Positions 32,185 to 40,965 of a stretch of DNA of 64,000 nucleotides are shown here, one piece after another (positions within the stretch are counted from its first letter, which is position 1; each line of letters begins with the position of its first letter). The translations under genes were made by a program, and so were the position numbers. The notes beneath the pieces are model-generated. The model was not told the DNA's origin. It did no database searches and saw nothing but the letters and a program-made list of their open reading frames with translations. The stretch lies in contig AP025576.1 of the NCBI GenBank assembly GCA_022845955.1, positions 6,386,001 through 6,450,000 of the forward strand, written 5' to 3'. Source of the DNA: Lachnospiraceae bacterium (GTDB lineage Bacteria; Bacillota; Clostridia; Lachnospirales; Lachnospiraceae).

Positions 32185-32943
32185 TCAATCTTCCGTGATT
32201 TCACGCACCTTATCCACCGTAATTCCGCATATTTCTGCGATTTCCCCTTCACTTCGGCCTTCTTTCGCAAGGGTAATTATTTTTTTTGCAAGCAGCAATC
32301 CTTGTTCTATGCCCTGTTCTTCAATCGCCTCACTTAAATTGCACATTTCTTTCAGCTCCTCTCCCATTTCACGTTCCATGTCCATCCCATATTTTTGTAC
32401 CAGAATTTTTTCTTTTGCTTCCACCGGCGCATTCATGCATATCCATATACTGTATACTTTTTTCAGCCCGTTATAATCGGAAGCGGTAAATTCCCTGTCC
32501 ATTTGTTCCGAAATCATTCGTGCCCCATAAAATATTCCCCTTGTGACAATCCGGTATTTTAAATAAAAACTTTTCTGCGCTTCAATATTGATCAGGAGCT
32601 TTATCATGGACGGATCTTCGTCCCCAGGAATCCAGGCCCGGAACCGGATATCATATGTAATGCAACCTTCCCCCGGGATTTTACTTTCTGTATTGTCCCC
32701 TGTTATCAAACTATCCTCTTTTCCCTTCCCTCCGGGACGCAACGGAGTCCTGGCAATTTCAATATCGGTATCAATCCAACTGACAATCTCCTCAACCGAA
32801 TACCCTTCATATTCTGCCGCAGCACCTTTAAGAATCCGGGCAAGAACCTGCCTGCTGCCCAAAATGCGTTTCACATGTTCATCATACTGTACCTTTATCC
32901 GGGCAGCTTTAAGCTCCTCAGATATCCATGTCCTTTGTTTCAT
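32185..32943 (-). CDS. Rpn family recombination-promoting nuclease / PD-(D/E)XK transposase-like protein
   Basis: Start 32943 (MKQRTWISEELKAARIK) follows GGGAGGTAAAA and gives 252 residues. The nuclease core is YDIRFRAWIPGDEDPSMIKL followed by LLINIEAQKSF (D...E-x-Q/K pattern). VTRGIFYGARMISEQ and SIWICMNAP are typical of Lachnospiraceae proteins annotated as PD-(D/E)XK nuclease family transposase. The tail IITLAKEGRSEGEIAEICGI is a short helical region. Such proteins are thought to nick DNA and promote recombination, and they are often multicopy. The adjacent repeat arm may be relevant. It has its own terminator. Confidence 0.82.
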   Translation of the reverse strand: MKQRTWISEELKAARIKVQYDEHVKRILGSRQVLARILKGAAAEYEGYSVEEIVSWIDTDIEIARTPLRPGGKGKEDSLITGDNTESKIPGEGCITYDIRFRAWIPGDEDPSMIKLLINIEAQKSFYLKYRIVTRGIFYGARMISEQMDREFTASDYNGLKKVYSIWICMNAPVEAKEKILVQKYGMDMEREMGEELKEMCNLSEAIEEQGIEQGLLLAKKIITLAKEGRSEGEIAEICGITVDKVREITED

Positions 32944-33162
32944 TTTTACCTCCCAAATGGGCAGGAACACGGATAATGCCGCCTTGAGGCATGCCTTTCG
33001 TCCCTGCCGTTAAATAAATGTGATTTTCGGCAGAAACTGCCAGAATGTGCGAGCGCACATGATGAAATAATACGAATATAATTATCATACTTTACAGTTT
33101 ACTGATTGTCAATATAGCAGTCAAAACTTTAACATATCCTTTTTAACAACGGGAGTAACACT

Positions 33163-33204
33163 CTAGTACAGCATTACCGTGATAGTAATGTAATGCTGTA
33201 CTAG
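33163..33204. terminator. Perfect 15-bp-stem hairpin over the AraC stop codon
   Basis: CTAGTACAGCATTAC (33163-33177) and GTAATGCTGTACTAG (33190-33204) are perfectly complementary around 12 bases. The TAG stop of the AraC gene (33201-33203) is inside the arm. No uridine run follows on minus. It is likely a transcript end or stability stem. Confidence 0.55.
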
Positions 33205-34250
33205 TACTGGCATTCCTTCCGGTACCGTGCAGGGGTTATCCCGTGGCACTGTTTAAATACCCTGTCAAAATAGCTTCTGTCCCCATAGCCTGTCTGTGCC
33301 GCAATCTCCTCAATGGTCATCCTTCCCTCCTTCAGAAGCGTACAGGCCCGGTTCATACGGAATTCCATGACCAGGCTGCTGAAGGTCCTGTAGGTATATT
33401 TTTTTATCAGACGCATCATTGTCCGCTGCGTATAGTTAAAATGACCGGCCAGGGTTTCCAGCGTGATATCTTTGTAATGAACGGAAATATAAGAGATAAC
33501 CCGGACAATATCCACCTTATCCTCCCCCATGCTCCGGCAGGCGATCCGTCTTTCATACTGACGGGCCAGAGCGATAAAAAGCCCGGCCAGATTCACATTC
33601 ATCATATTCTGGTACATTTCTTTTTTCCGGTAATATTCTTCAATAACCGTCAGGAGATAAGAACGTGCCCCGCTGTCCTCCTCACAGGAAAATACCAGAT
33701 GGCCGGCAGGCGATTCGATATGGTACAGCGCTTTGATAAAAAAGGCGGATATAGGATTGGTATTATCCAGCAAGGGCAGAAGCGTACTGTGAAACCATTC
33801 CTTCTTCATAATAATATTAAAAATAACCGATTCCTCCTCCTCAATTCCCAGCTGATGCACAGCTTCCAGGTTATAAATACAGATATCGCCCTCGTTAAGC
33901 GTTCCTGCTTTCCCCTCTATCGTGGTGGTACAATGCCCCTGATATACAAAAACCAGCTCAAAAAAATCATGGTTGTGATACCGGGTCACAAACCGGTGCA
34001 CTCCCTTTCTGCGATCCGCGGTTTTTATCGTTTCCATAGCTGCCTTTACCTGCTCTTCCCCGGCAAAGGCATGCTCCGCCCGTATGGTTTGATGGTTTTC
34101 CTTTTCCCCGTCTGCCCCGGCCTCTTCCTCCCCGTTATCCCCAGACAGATTGGTATAATACCCCTCTCTGCTGTCTTTGGGGCTCTCCGGCCTGCTCTTT
34201 TCCCATGCGATCCATTCCCGCACGGCATCTTGATCCTTCTCCTCCGCCAT
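33201..34250 (-). CDS. AraC family transcriptional regulator with extended N-terminus
   Basis: AAGGAGACAGCG precedes the ATG of this 349-residue protein. Residues 1-80 are highly charged (MAEEKDQDAVREWIAWEKSR, GDNGEEEAGADGEKEN) and match no domain I know. A cupin core (RYHNHDFFELVFVYQGHCTT, GTLNEGDICIYNLEAVHQL) and an AraC DNA-binding domain follow. The latter shows ITLETLAGHFNYTQRTMMRL and IEEIAAQTGYGDRSYFDRVF, ending HGITPARYRK. The divergent GH106-like glycosidase 149 bases away is the likely target. The N-terminal extension is unusual for the family. Confidence 0.92.
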   Translation of the reverse strand: MAEEKDQDAVREWIAWEKSRPESPKDSREGYYTNLSGDNGEEEAGADGEKENHQTIRAEHAFAGEEQVKAAMETIKTADRRKGVHRFVTRYHNHDFFELVFVYQGHCTTTIEGKAGTLNEGDICIYNLEAVHQLGIEEEESVIFNIIMKKEWFHSTLLPLLDNTNPISAFFIKALYHIESPAGHLVFSCEEDSGARSYLLTVIEEYYRKKEMYQNMMNVNLAGLFIALARQYERRIACRSMGEDKVDIVRVISYISVHYKDITLETLAGHFNYTQRTMMRLIKKYTYRTFSSLVMEFRMNRACTLLKEGRMTIEEIAAQTGYGDRSYFDRVFKQCHGITPARYRKECQY

Positions 34251-34398
34251 CGCTGTCTCCTTGTCACTTTATTACATAAATATTATTCTTTTTCGTCCTG
34301 TTATTCAATACTGTCCTGCCAAAAAACATCCTATAATGGACACATCATGTAACAGGCAAGCCAACAATTTCTTACTTGATTCCCAAGAGGTGATATTT

Positions 34399-37365
34399 AT
34401 GAAAAATTACCGTACCAATCCCCAATGGCCTTCACTGGCCCACTATGAAACCAAAGGAAGCTTTCCGGAAGAATTCCGGAAACCCGCCGGGTGCAGCCGG
34501 CCCAGAATGCGGTGGTGGCTTCCCTCCGCCATGCTCAGCATGGACGGCATTGAAAAGGATATCCGTTCCATGGCGGAAGCAGGCTTTGGCGGCGCCGAAG
34601 TTGTCCCCATGCCCCGCTTCGATACCTCCGGCGCTTTTACCATTGAATGGGGCACTCCCGGCTGGAAAGCTTTCGCCAGGCATATTCTGCGTACCGCGGC
34701 GAAATATGACTTTACCATTGATTTTTCCATGACTCCGTTCTGGCCCCTTTCCCTTCCCGGCATCACCGATGCCTCCGACCCTTTGCAGGGCGCGCAGATG
34801 GAAGCGGATTCCGCTTATCGGGACGGAATCACTAAAGACCGCCCTTATTCCGGCCCCGTCCCGATCCCTCCCCAGGCTGTGGAGGATGCCGCCAGTGCAG
34901 GCACTCTTCCCCGGCTGGCTGCGGTGACCTGCGCCCGTTATGCGGATAAAGAAACCAAAACACTTGCTTATGGCTCGGCCAGAGCATTCCGCCTCGGGGA
35001 AGAGGTCATTCCAAAGGATGGAGATCCCCTTTCCTGGAGTATATCCTTCTGCCCGGAGGAGGAAGGGGAGTACGTGCTGTTCGGCTGGTGGGAGCATCCT
35101 TCAGGAAACAGGACCTGTCAGAATCTCCAGCTGGATCATTACAGCAGGGAAGCCACCAGGCGTCTTACCGGATATTGGGAAAGGGAGCTTATCCCCTGCT
35201 TCGGCGGGGACTTTTCCAATATGGTTTCCCTGTTCATCGATTCCCTGGAATTCCAGACCCATCTGGACTGGACCTATGGCTTTCTGGATGCTTTCCGTGA
35301 GCAAAACAAGTATGATCTGGCCCCCTATCTGCCGGCTCTGTATGATCCGGACAGTCCGGGCTGTTTCGTATCCTTCCCTGTGCCGGAATTTCGGTTCGAT
35401 GAACACACGGAACAGATCCTACGTGATTACCAGGAATTTCTCACCCGGCTCTACATAGATAACCATCTGGTGCCGCTTACCGCATTTTGTGAAAAGCATC
35501 ATATAAACCTGCGCTACCAGACTTCTTATGGAAAGGTTCTGGAATTGGCCCAGACAGCCATGTATGTATCCATCCCGGAGACCGAAACGCTATACGGCGG
35601 GGATATCCTTGATTTCTACCGTCTGCAGGCAGGCAGCATGCACCTTTCCGGCAAACAAATCTATTCCATTGAGGCTTCCGCAGAAATGAACGGAAGGGGC
35701 AACGGCGGCGTTAATTCCGGTAATTACCAGCAGACCTGGGGGAACCAGCTGTGGCATATACAACGGGCTTTTTCCTGCTGTGTCAACCAGGCCGTGTTCC
35801 ATGGTTACTCCTACGAGGGTTATTATGAGGGAGAAGGAAACGAAAACGGGTTTCTGCCGGGAACACACTGGCCGGGCTACACCACCATGGGCTACAGTGA
35901 ATTCTCCAACAACTGGAGCAGCTGCCAGCCCAACTGGCTTCATGTGAACCATTACACCGATTTCCTCGCCCGGAATCAATTCATACTCCGGCAGGGGATT
36001 GGCAGAACCGATCTTGCCGTCCTCCGGCAGAGCTATGAAGAAACCATTGATTTCAACCAGGCGGTTAAATTATATGATGACGGCGGGCTTTTGGAGCAGC
36101 TTGGCTATACCTATGATTTTATCAGCCCCTCCGCATTGGCACTTTCCGGGACCATAGTCTCCGAATCGCCGCAGGAGCCGCACCATGCGGTGCTCGCAGC
36201 CGACGGCCCGGCCTATAAGGCGCTGCTTTTGGAAAACCAGACCTTCCTGCCCTATGAAACCGCCCTCCGGCTGCTGGATTTCGCCCAAAAAGGCCTGCCA
36301 ATCCTGTTCGTGGGTGAGCTTCCCCGGCAGTCCGCCTTCCATCGGGAAAAGGATATCACTCCGATTATAGAGGAACTGCTGCTTCTTCCCGGGGTAAAAC
36401 AGGTACCTTCCGTACAGGAGGTTCCCGGACAGCTGGAGGCCCTGCGGATCCTTCCCCTTGCCAGATATCACAAACGCTCCCGGATACTCAATGTTTCCCG
36501 GCATACGCCGGATACGGATTTTTATTACTTCTATAATTACGGAGATGCCGATACCTATCCCCAGGCGCAGGAAATGCCTTCCCAGGAAACCTTGGTTACC
36601 CTGACGGGCGAAGGGATCCCCTGTCTGCTGGATGCCTGGAGCGGCTGTATCCGCCCTCTTGCCGCTTACCAGACAGGAGAAGGGACCGTTACCGCACTTC
36701 TGAACCTGGAACCAGGCGGCAGCTGTATCCTTGCCCTGACCCGGGATCCGGCCCGTCTCGGCCTGGATCTGCCTTCTGTCCATACGGAAGATTTAAGCAT
36801 CCGGGCAGAATATGATACAGCCGGCGGCATATACGAGCAACTGCCGTCCGGCTCTCCCATTGCGTTGGAAAACTGGAAGCTCATACTGGAAAAATGGACC
36901 GACAGCCCGGTTCCCTCCGAAAGCGTAAAGACGGTTTTCACTTTCGATCCGCTGCCGGATCTGGTACCCTGGAAGGATCTTCCGGGGCAGGAAAGCACCT
37001 CCGGTATCGGTATCTATGAAACTTCTTTTTTCCTGGATAAGGCCTGGGAGGACAATACAGGCTATCTCCTGAAACTGGGAAAAATCTGTGACAGCTTCAG
37101 CATTACAGTCAACCACAGAGAAATCCCTGTGAATCAGTCCTCCTCATCCATCGATATCGGTCCCTGCCTGCACAGAGGGGAAAACACACTGACCATTACC
37201 GTAGCCTCCACTCTCCTCAATGCCCTGCTGGATTATACCTACAGGAATGCGGTCACCTATCCTAAATGGCAGGCTGAGATAAGAGTTCCCGATCCTTACG
37301 GTTTATGGGGGAATGTCTGCCTGCTTCCCTATGAAAAAAAGACGCTTGTTTCCCCGCAGAGGTAA
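34399..37365 (+). CDS. Large glycoside hydrolase, GH106-like (putative alpha-L-rhamnosidase)
   Basis: Start 34399 (MKNYRTNPQWPSLAHYE) follows AAGAGGTGATATTT and gives 988 residues. The N-terminal barrel starts SRPRMRWWLPSAMLSMDGIE with IRSMAEAGFGGAEVVPMPRF, the pattern of GH106-like proteins. Further conserved-looking blocks are FIDSLEFQTHLDWTYGFLDA, IEASAEMNGRGNGGVNSGNY and WLHVNHYTDFLARNQFILRQ. The C-terminal 100 residues look like a galactose-binding jelly-roll (GIYETSFFLDKAW, ENTLTITVASTL). There is no signal peptide, so it probably acts inside the cell. Rhamnosidase activity is inferred only from family resemblance. TATAAT at 34332-34337 may be its -10 box. Confidence 0.75.
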   Translation: MKNYRTNPQWPSLAHYETKGSFPEEFRKPAGCSRPRMRWWLPSAMLSMDGIEKDIRSMAEAGFGGAEVVPMPRFDTSGAFTIEWGTPGWKAFARHILRTAAKYDFTIDFSMTPFWPLSLPGITDASDPLQGAQMEADSAYRDGITKDRPYSGPVPIPPQAVEDAASAGTLPRLAAVTCARYADKETKTLAYGSARAFRLGEEVIPKDGDPLSWSISFCPEEEGEYVLFGWWEHPSGNRTCQNLQLDHYSREATRRLTGYWERELIPCFGGDFSNMVSLFIDSLEFQTHLDWTYGFLDAFREQNKYDLAPYLPALYDPDSPGCFVSFPVPEFRFDEHTEQILRDYQEFLTRLYIDNHLVPLTAFCEKHHINLRYQTSYGKVLELAQTAMYVSIPETETLYGGDILDFYRLQAGSMHLSGKQIYSIEASAEMNGRGNGGVNSGNYQQTWGNQLWHIQRAFSCCVNQAVFHGYSYEGYYEGEGNENGFLPGTHWPGYTTMGYSEFSNNWSSCQPNWLHVNHYTDFLARNQFILRQGIGRTDLAVLRQSYEETIDFNQAVKLYDDGGLLEQLGYTYDFISPSALALSGTIVSESPQEPHHAVLAADGPAYKALLLENQTFLPYETALRLLDFAQKGLPILFVGELPRQSAFHREKDITPIIEELLLLPGVKQVPSVQEVPGQLEALRILPLARYHKRSRILNVSRHTPDTDFYYFYNYGDADTYPQAQEMPSQETLVTLTGEGIPCLLDAWSGCIRPLAAYQTGEGTVTALLNLEPGGSCILALTRDPARLGLDLPSVHTEDLSIRAEYDTAGGIYEQLPSGSPIALENWKLILEKWTDSPVPSESVKTVFTFDPLPDLVPWKDLPGQESTSGIGIYETSFFLDKAWEDNTGYLLKLGKICDSFSITVNHREIPVNQSSSSIDIGPCLHRGENTLTITVASTLLNALLDYTYRNAVTYPKWQAEIRVPDPYGLWGNVCLLPYEKKTLVSPQR

Positions 37366-37379
37366 CTTTATTCAGGAAA

Positions 37380-37418
37380 CCGGGACGGCCCCGAAAATGG
37401 ACCGCCCCGGTCATTTTT
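37380..37418. terminator. Terminator between convergent glycosidase and response regulator
   Basis: CCGGGACGG (37380-37388) pairs with CCGCCCCGG (37402-37410) with one mismatch, followed by TCATTTTT. CCGGGTTTTTT after it adds a second uridine run. It lies just past the glycosidase stop. Confidence 0.65.
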
Positions 37419-37434
37419 CCGGGTTTTTTCTGTT

Positions 37435-38958
37435 TCAGTCCGGCCCTGTATCTCTCCCGTTCCGTTTTTTTAACGTCCGTTTATATTCCCGGATGGTCAT
37501 CCCTGTTGTCGTCTTGAAAAGGCGGATCATATAATTCATGTTCTGGAAATTCATCAGGGAAGCGATCTCATTCAGGGAATATTTTCCGCAGTCCAAATAT
37601 TCCCTTATCTTTTCCACCCTTCTGTTATTCACATATTTCACATAGGTTTCCCCGGTATATTCTTTAAACCGTTTACAAAAATGCGGCACGCTCATAAAAC
37701 TTAGCTGTGCCGCTTCTGTGAGGGGTATCGCTTCACAAATATGCGCTTCCAGATACTGCAGCACCGATTCCATCGTGTCATCGGCCAGCCTTTTTAACAG
37801 GGACCGGGACAGCTCCTGCATTTCTGCCGTCAGCTCCTGTTCCAGCCGGCTTACGCAGGGAGCGTTCATGATTCCCTCCAGCTTTCCCCCGAATCCCAGA
37901 ATCAGCTGGCTTGCCAGGCTGTATTTCTGGGCAAGGGCATAAATAAACCGGTTCATCCCGTGGAACAGTTCTTTTTTAACCAGATCCGGATCCTCCATCC
38001 TGGCCCTGCAATGTTCCAGAAAATCCCCCAGCTGCCTGCCGAACTCTTCCATCCATCCTTCTTCCGTAAAACGATCCGCATCCGGAGAAAAGGACACTTT
38101 CCTACCCATCCCGGATCTATCTGCTGCAAAAAACCACTTTCCCTGTTCATAGAAATCCTGGCGCAGCATGGCAAGCCCTTCCTGGTACCGTTCCCGCATT
38201 TCCTTCAGTTCTTCAAAAAACCCGCTGCACCCTATCAGCAGCCGCTCGTTTACAAACAGCCGCACATTCTGATTCAGGCCGTCACAGTATGTTTGGAGCT
38301 GCTCCGCCTTTTTTCCGGCGCTTTGTTCCCCGGGAAACTGGAACAGGATAAACATTTCTTTATTATAAGGCGAAAAAAAGGTTCCCATACCTTCCTTTTC
38401 CACAATGTTATCCAGCAGATGGATCAGCATTGTTTTATCCACATGTCCTGATAAAAGGGAATCATCCGGGCTGTCGCGGCTCTGAAGCTTTAAAACCCCC
38501 ACCGCATAGCTGCTGCAGCTTACCTGTCCCTCCTGTGTCCATCTCTCTTTCCCGCCCGGGCTTTTTTCCGCAAGCCGTGGCAGGATTTTCTCCCCGTTTA
38601 TTTTTTCTATTACCTCATTTAATTTTTCTTCCGTAACCTCCTGCTTCAGGATATAGCTGTCCGCCCCTAATTCCAGCGCCTCCCTGGCATAGGAGAAATT
38701 ATCATGGCAGCTAACGATTATGATACCCGTGCTCAGGTTTTCATCCCGTACCGCTTTAATAAACGCCAGCCCGTCCATATCCGGCATCTCGATATCGGTT
38801 ATCACAATATCCACCTGGCTGCCTCCCCGCAGGTACGCCAGAGCATCCAGGGAAGAGGAAAAGGTTCCCTGCACCATGATATCCTGTTTCCCTTCCAGAA
38901 AGGTCTGGATCCCTATCCTTGCCAAGATCTCATCATCGATTATAATTATCCGTATCAT
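37435..38958 (-). CDS. YesN-type response regulator (receiver plus AraC HTH)
   Basis: Start 38958 (MIRIIIIDDEILARIG) has GGGAGG four bases upstream; product 507 residues. The receiver has D55 in IVITDIEMPD and the lysine in SYILKQEVTEE. A central region of about 250 residues of YesN-type follows. The C-terminal AraC domain has PLTEAAQLSFMSVPHFCKRF and LNEIASLMNFQNMNYMIRLF, ending TTGMTIREYKR. The ATG lies inside the end of the kinase gene (26-base overlap), so the pair is coupled. Divergent importer genes at 40966 are the probable targets. Confidence 0.95.
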   Translation of the reverse strand: MIRIIIIDDEILARIGIQTFLEGKQDIMVQGTFSSSLDALAYLRGGSQVDIVITDIEMPDMDGLAFIKAVRDENLSTGIIIVSCHDNFSYAREALELGADSYILKQEVTEEKLNEVIEKINGEKILPRLAEKSPGGKERWTQEGQVSCSSYAVGVLKLQSRDSPDDSLLSGHVDKTMLIHLLDNIVEKEGMGTFFSPYNKEMFILFQFPGEQSAGKKAEQLQTYCDGLNQNVRLFVNERLLIGCSGFFEELKEMRERYQEGLAMLRQDFYEQGKWFFAADRSGMGRKVSFSPDADRFTEEGWMEEFGRQLGDFLEHCRARMEDPDLVKKELFHGMNRFIYALAQKYSLASQLILGFGGKLEGIMNAPCVSRLEQELTAEMQELSRSLLKRLADDTMESVLQYLEAHICEAIPLTEAAQLSFMSVPHFCKRFKEYTGETYVKYVNNRRVEKIREYLDCGKYSLNEIASLMNFQNMNYMIRLFKTTTGMTIREYKRTLKKRNGRDTGPD

Positions 38959-40708
38959 TTTCCTCCCTCGCTCCCCTCTCCATAACCGGCAGGATAAAAT
39001 GGGCGCAGGTGCCTTTCCCCGGTTCACTCTCCATAAACAGGCCAAAGGGTTCTCCGTATTCCAGTTTGATGATCTGCCGGATATTCTTTATCCCCACATT
39101 GGTATGCTGCTTGTCGGCGGCCTCCTCCTGCCGCTCCCATTCCGGGACAGCAAAACCTTTCCCGTTATCACGGATCACCACATGCAGCTTCCCTTCTTCC
39201 CGGTACGACTGCAGCTCTATCCTCCCGCCGCTCAGTTTCCCCCTGCTGAAGCCGTGGATAATGGCATTTTCCACTATAGACTGCAGCAGGAATTTCCTAA
39301 TCAGCAGGTTCTCCGTATCCGGTTCCACACAATAATGCATCTCAAAATTCATAAATCTTGTTTTCTGGATCACCACATAATGCTCCAGCAGCTTTCTTTC
39401 CTCGGCAACCGTATGAAGGCTGCTGCCCTTGTTTGTGATCTGCATCAGGATATAAATGAGGGAATCTGTCACATTTTGAATGGTGGCCTGCTTGTTAATC
39501 ACCGCCAGCCATTTGACCGTGTTCAGAGAGTTATAAATGAAATGGGGATTCATCTGGGAAATCAGCACCTGCATTTCGAAGCTGTTTTTCTCCCGTTCCA
39601 CCTTCCGGTTATCCAGAATCAGTTCGTTTACTTTTCTTGTCATTGCATTGAAATGGATGAAAAGGCTGTTGATTTCCTTTGTCTTATAGATTTCCTCCGC
39701 GCTGATTTGCAGTTCGCCTTCCGCAAATCGGTCCATGGCATGGGTCAGGGAAAGGATAGGATGGATGATATGACGGTTCATCAGCACAATCATTACAAAT
39801 ATCAGAATCACATAGATACAGGCTATCATAAAAATACTGATCCCCACCGGTTTGAAATCCGTAAAAAAAGAGCTGACCGGAACGATTGCCAGCTGGATCC
39901 AATCCGTCTTGTAGGATTTCGAATAGGCTACAAGGCAATTCGCTCCCTGTATTTTCCGGGTGAAAAATCCGGTTTTCTCCGTAAATACCATGCCTGGTAT
40001 ATGAAAGTCCTGATTCAGCCTGCTGTTATCCGAGGAATACAACACCATGCCGGAAGGGTGAAGGACATAGGTGACGGCACCGTTCATTTTAATGGTGCCG
40101 AAGGCATCGTCAAAAACCGATTTATCAACCGTCATAAACATGATTCCAATATTCTGCTTATCCTCTGCATTCAAAGCGCGGGCAATCACATACTTGTAGG
40201 TCCCGAACGGATAGGGGGAGTATATGCTTTTGGGAAGCCAGACCACTCTTCCTTTTTCGCCGGTAATCTGGGATCTGCATTTATTTACATAATCAACGAT
40301 AGAGGCATTGGATGACCCCGCATGGACCATAGTCCCCCGCACTTCTATCTGCATGGACGCCATTTTCGAGTTGGCATTGCAGATGTTGCTCATTTCCAGG
40401 CGTATTTGCTCCCAATCCGCATCGGTGATCTCCTTTTTTTCCAGAATATCCACCGTATTATTATGATACAGCGTCATGGATAAATCCCGGTACTGGTTAT
40501 AAACGGTATTCAGCTGTTCCTGGGTGGATTTCAGATTAGTGACCAGATAGTCCCCATAAATCCTGCAGGTATAGCGGTACATGATACTGACCGACAAAAG
40601 TATGACCAACAGAAAAGGTGCTATAATCAGAAAAATATAGTACAGCACCACATGATGCTTCAAACTGATTGACAAGGGCTTTGCTAAAAATAGGCTTTTC
40701 TTCTCCAT
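38933..40708 (-). CDS. YesM-type sensor histidine kinase
   Basis: Start 40708 (MEKKSLFLAKPLSISL) follows GGGAGGG and lies just downstream of the promoter at 40743-40771, which rules out the upstream in-frame codon at 40765. The 591-residue product has helix one in YYIFLIIAPFLLVILLSVSI, an extracytoplasmic domain, and helix two in IFMIACIYVILIFVMIVLM. A HAMP region (HIIHPILSLTHAMDRF), the acceptor histidine in QMNPHFIYNSLNTVKW, and the ATPase boxes SIVENAIIHGFSRG and VIRDNGKGF follow. It precedes and overlaps the regulator, the reverse order of the pair at 29-32 kb. Confidence 0.95.
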   Translation of the reverse strand: MEKKSLFLAKPLSISLKHHVVLYYIFLIIAPFLLVILLSVSIMYRYTCRIYGDYLVTNLKSTQEQLNTVYNQYRDLSMTLYHNNTVDILEKKEITDADWEQIRLEMSNICNANSKMASMQIEVRGTMVHAGSSNASIVDYVNKCRSQITGEKGRVVWLPKSIYSPYPFGTYKYVIARALNAEDKQNIGIMFMTVDKSVFDDAFGTIKMNGAVTYVLHPSGMVLYSSDNSRLNQDFHIPGMVFTEKTGFFTRKIQGANCLVAYSKSYKTDWIQLAIVPVSSFFTDFKPVGISIFMIACIYVILIFVMIVLMNRHIIHPILSLTHAMDRFAEGELQISAEEIYKTKEINSLFIHFNAMTRKVNELILDNRKVEREKNSFEMQVLISQMNPHFIYNSLNTVKWLAVINKQATIQNVTDSLIYILMQITNKGSSLHTVAEERKLLEHYVVIQKTRFMNFEMHYCVEPDTENLLIRKFLLQSIVENAIIHGFSRGKLSGGRIELQSYREEGKLHVVIRDNGKGFAVPEWERQEEAADKQHTNVGIKNIRQIIKLEYGEPFGLFMESEPGKGTCAHFILPVMERGAREENDTDNYNR

Positions 40709-40742
40709 AAACCCTCCCGTACGCACGGATAGAATATTTTTC

Positions 40743-40771
40743 ATTCTATCATACGCTTTTTTCATTTACAA
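40743..40771 (-). promoter_or_regulatory. Promoter of the second kinase/regulator pair
   Basis: Minus TTGTAA (40766-40771) and TAGAAT (40743-40748) are 17 bases apart, placing transcription start about 30 bases before ATG 40708. Together with the plus promoter below it fills the divergent gap to 40966. Confidence 0.6.
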
Positions 40772-40892
40772 CCGGACGGAAGGTTCTGGAAAATTCGGAT
40801 AAAATCGTGAATAAATCATAAGATCCGTAACATTTTTTTATTCTTATGCAGGGATTGGATAATATTGTGAACCGGAATGGTAAGATTGTTAA

Positions 40893-40920
40893 TTGTTCCG
40901 TACCCAAAAGCCGATATAAT
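40893..40920 (+). promoter_or_regulatory. Promoter of the second sugar importer operon
   Basis: TTGTTC (40893-40898) and TATAAT (40915-40920) are 16 bases apart, about 46 bases before the binding-protein ATG. The weak -35 suits a gene activated by the YesN-type regulator coded divergently. Confidence 0.6.
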
Positions 40921-40965
40921 GAAACCATAATCTCGAGGTTACCGCAAAAACAAGGAGGATTCATT

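Noticed and set aside
32185..32943. Complete insertion sequence around the Rpn gene
   Set aside because: The protein is transposase-like by name only. No terminal inverted repeats flank it and the nearby repeat arm is one-sided.
38720..40315. 531-codon plus-strand frame opposite the second kinase and regulator
   Set aside because: Overlaps two well-defined minus-strand genes and has no start signal. Similar antisense frames opposite ileS (49245-50438) and the first kinase (29726-31138) were rejected for the same reason.
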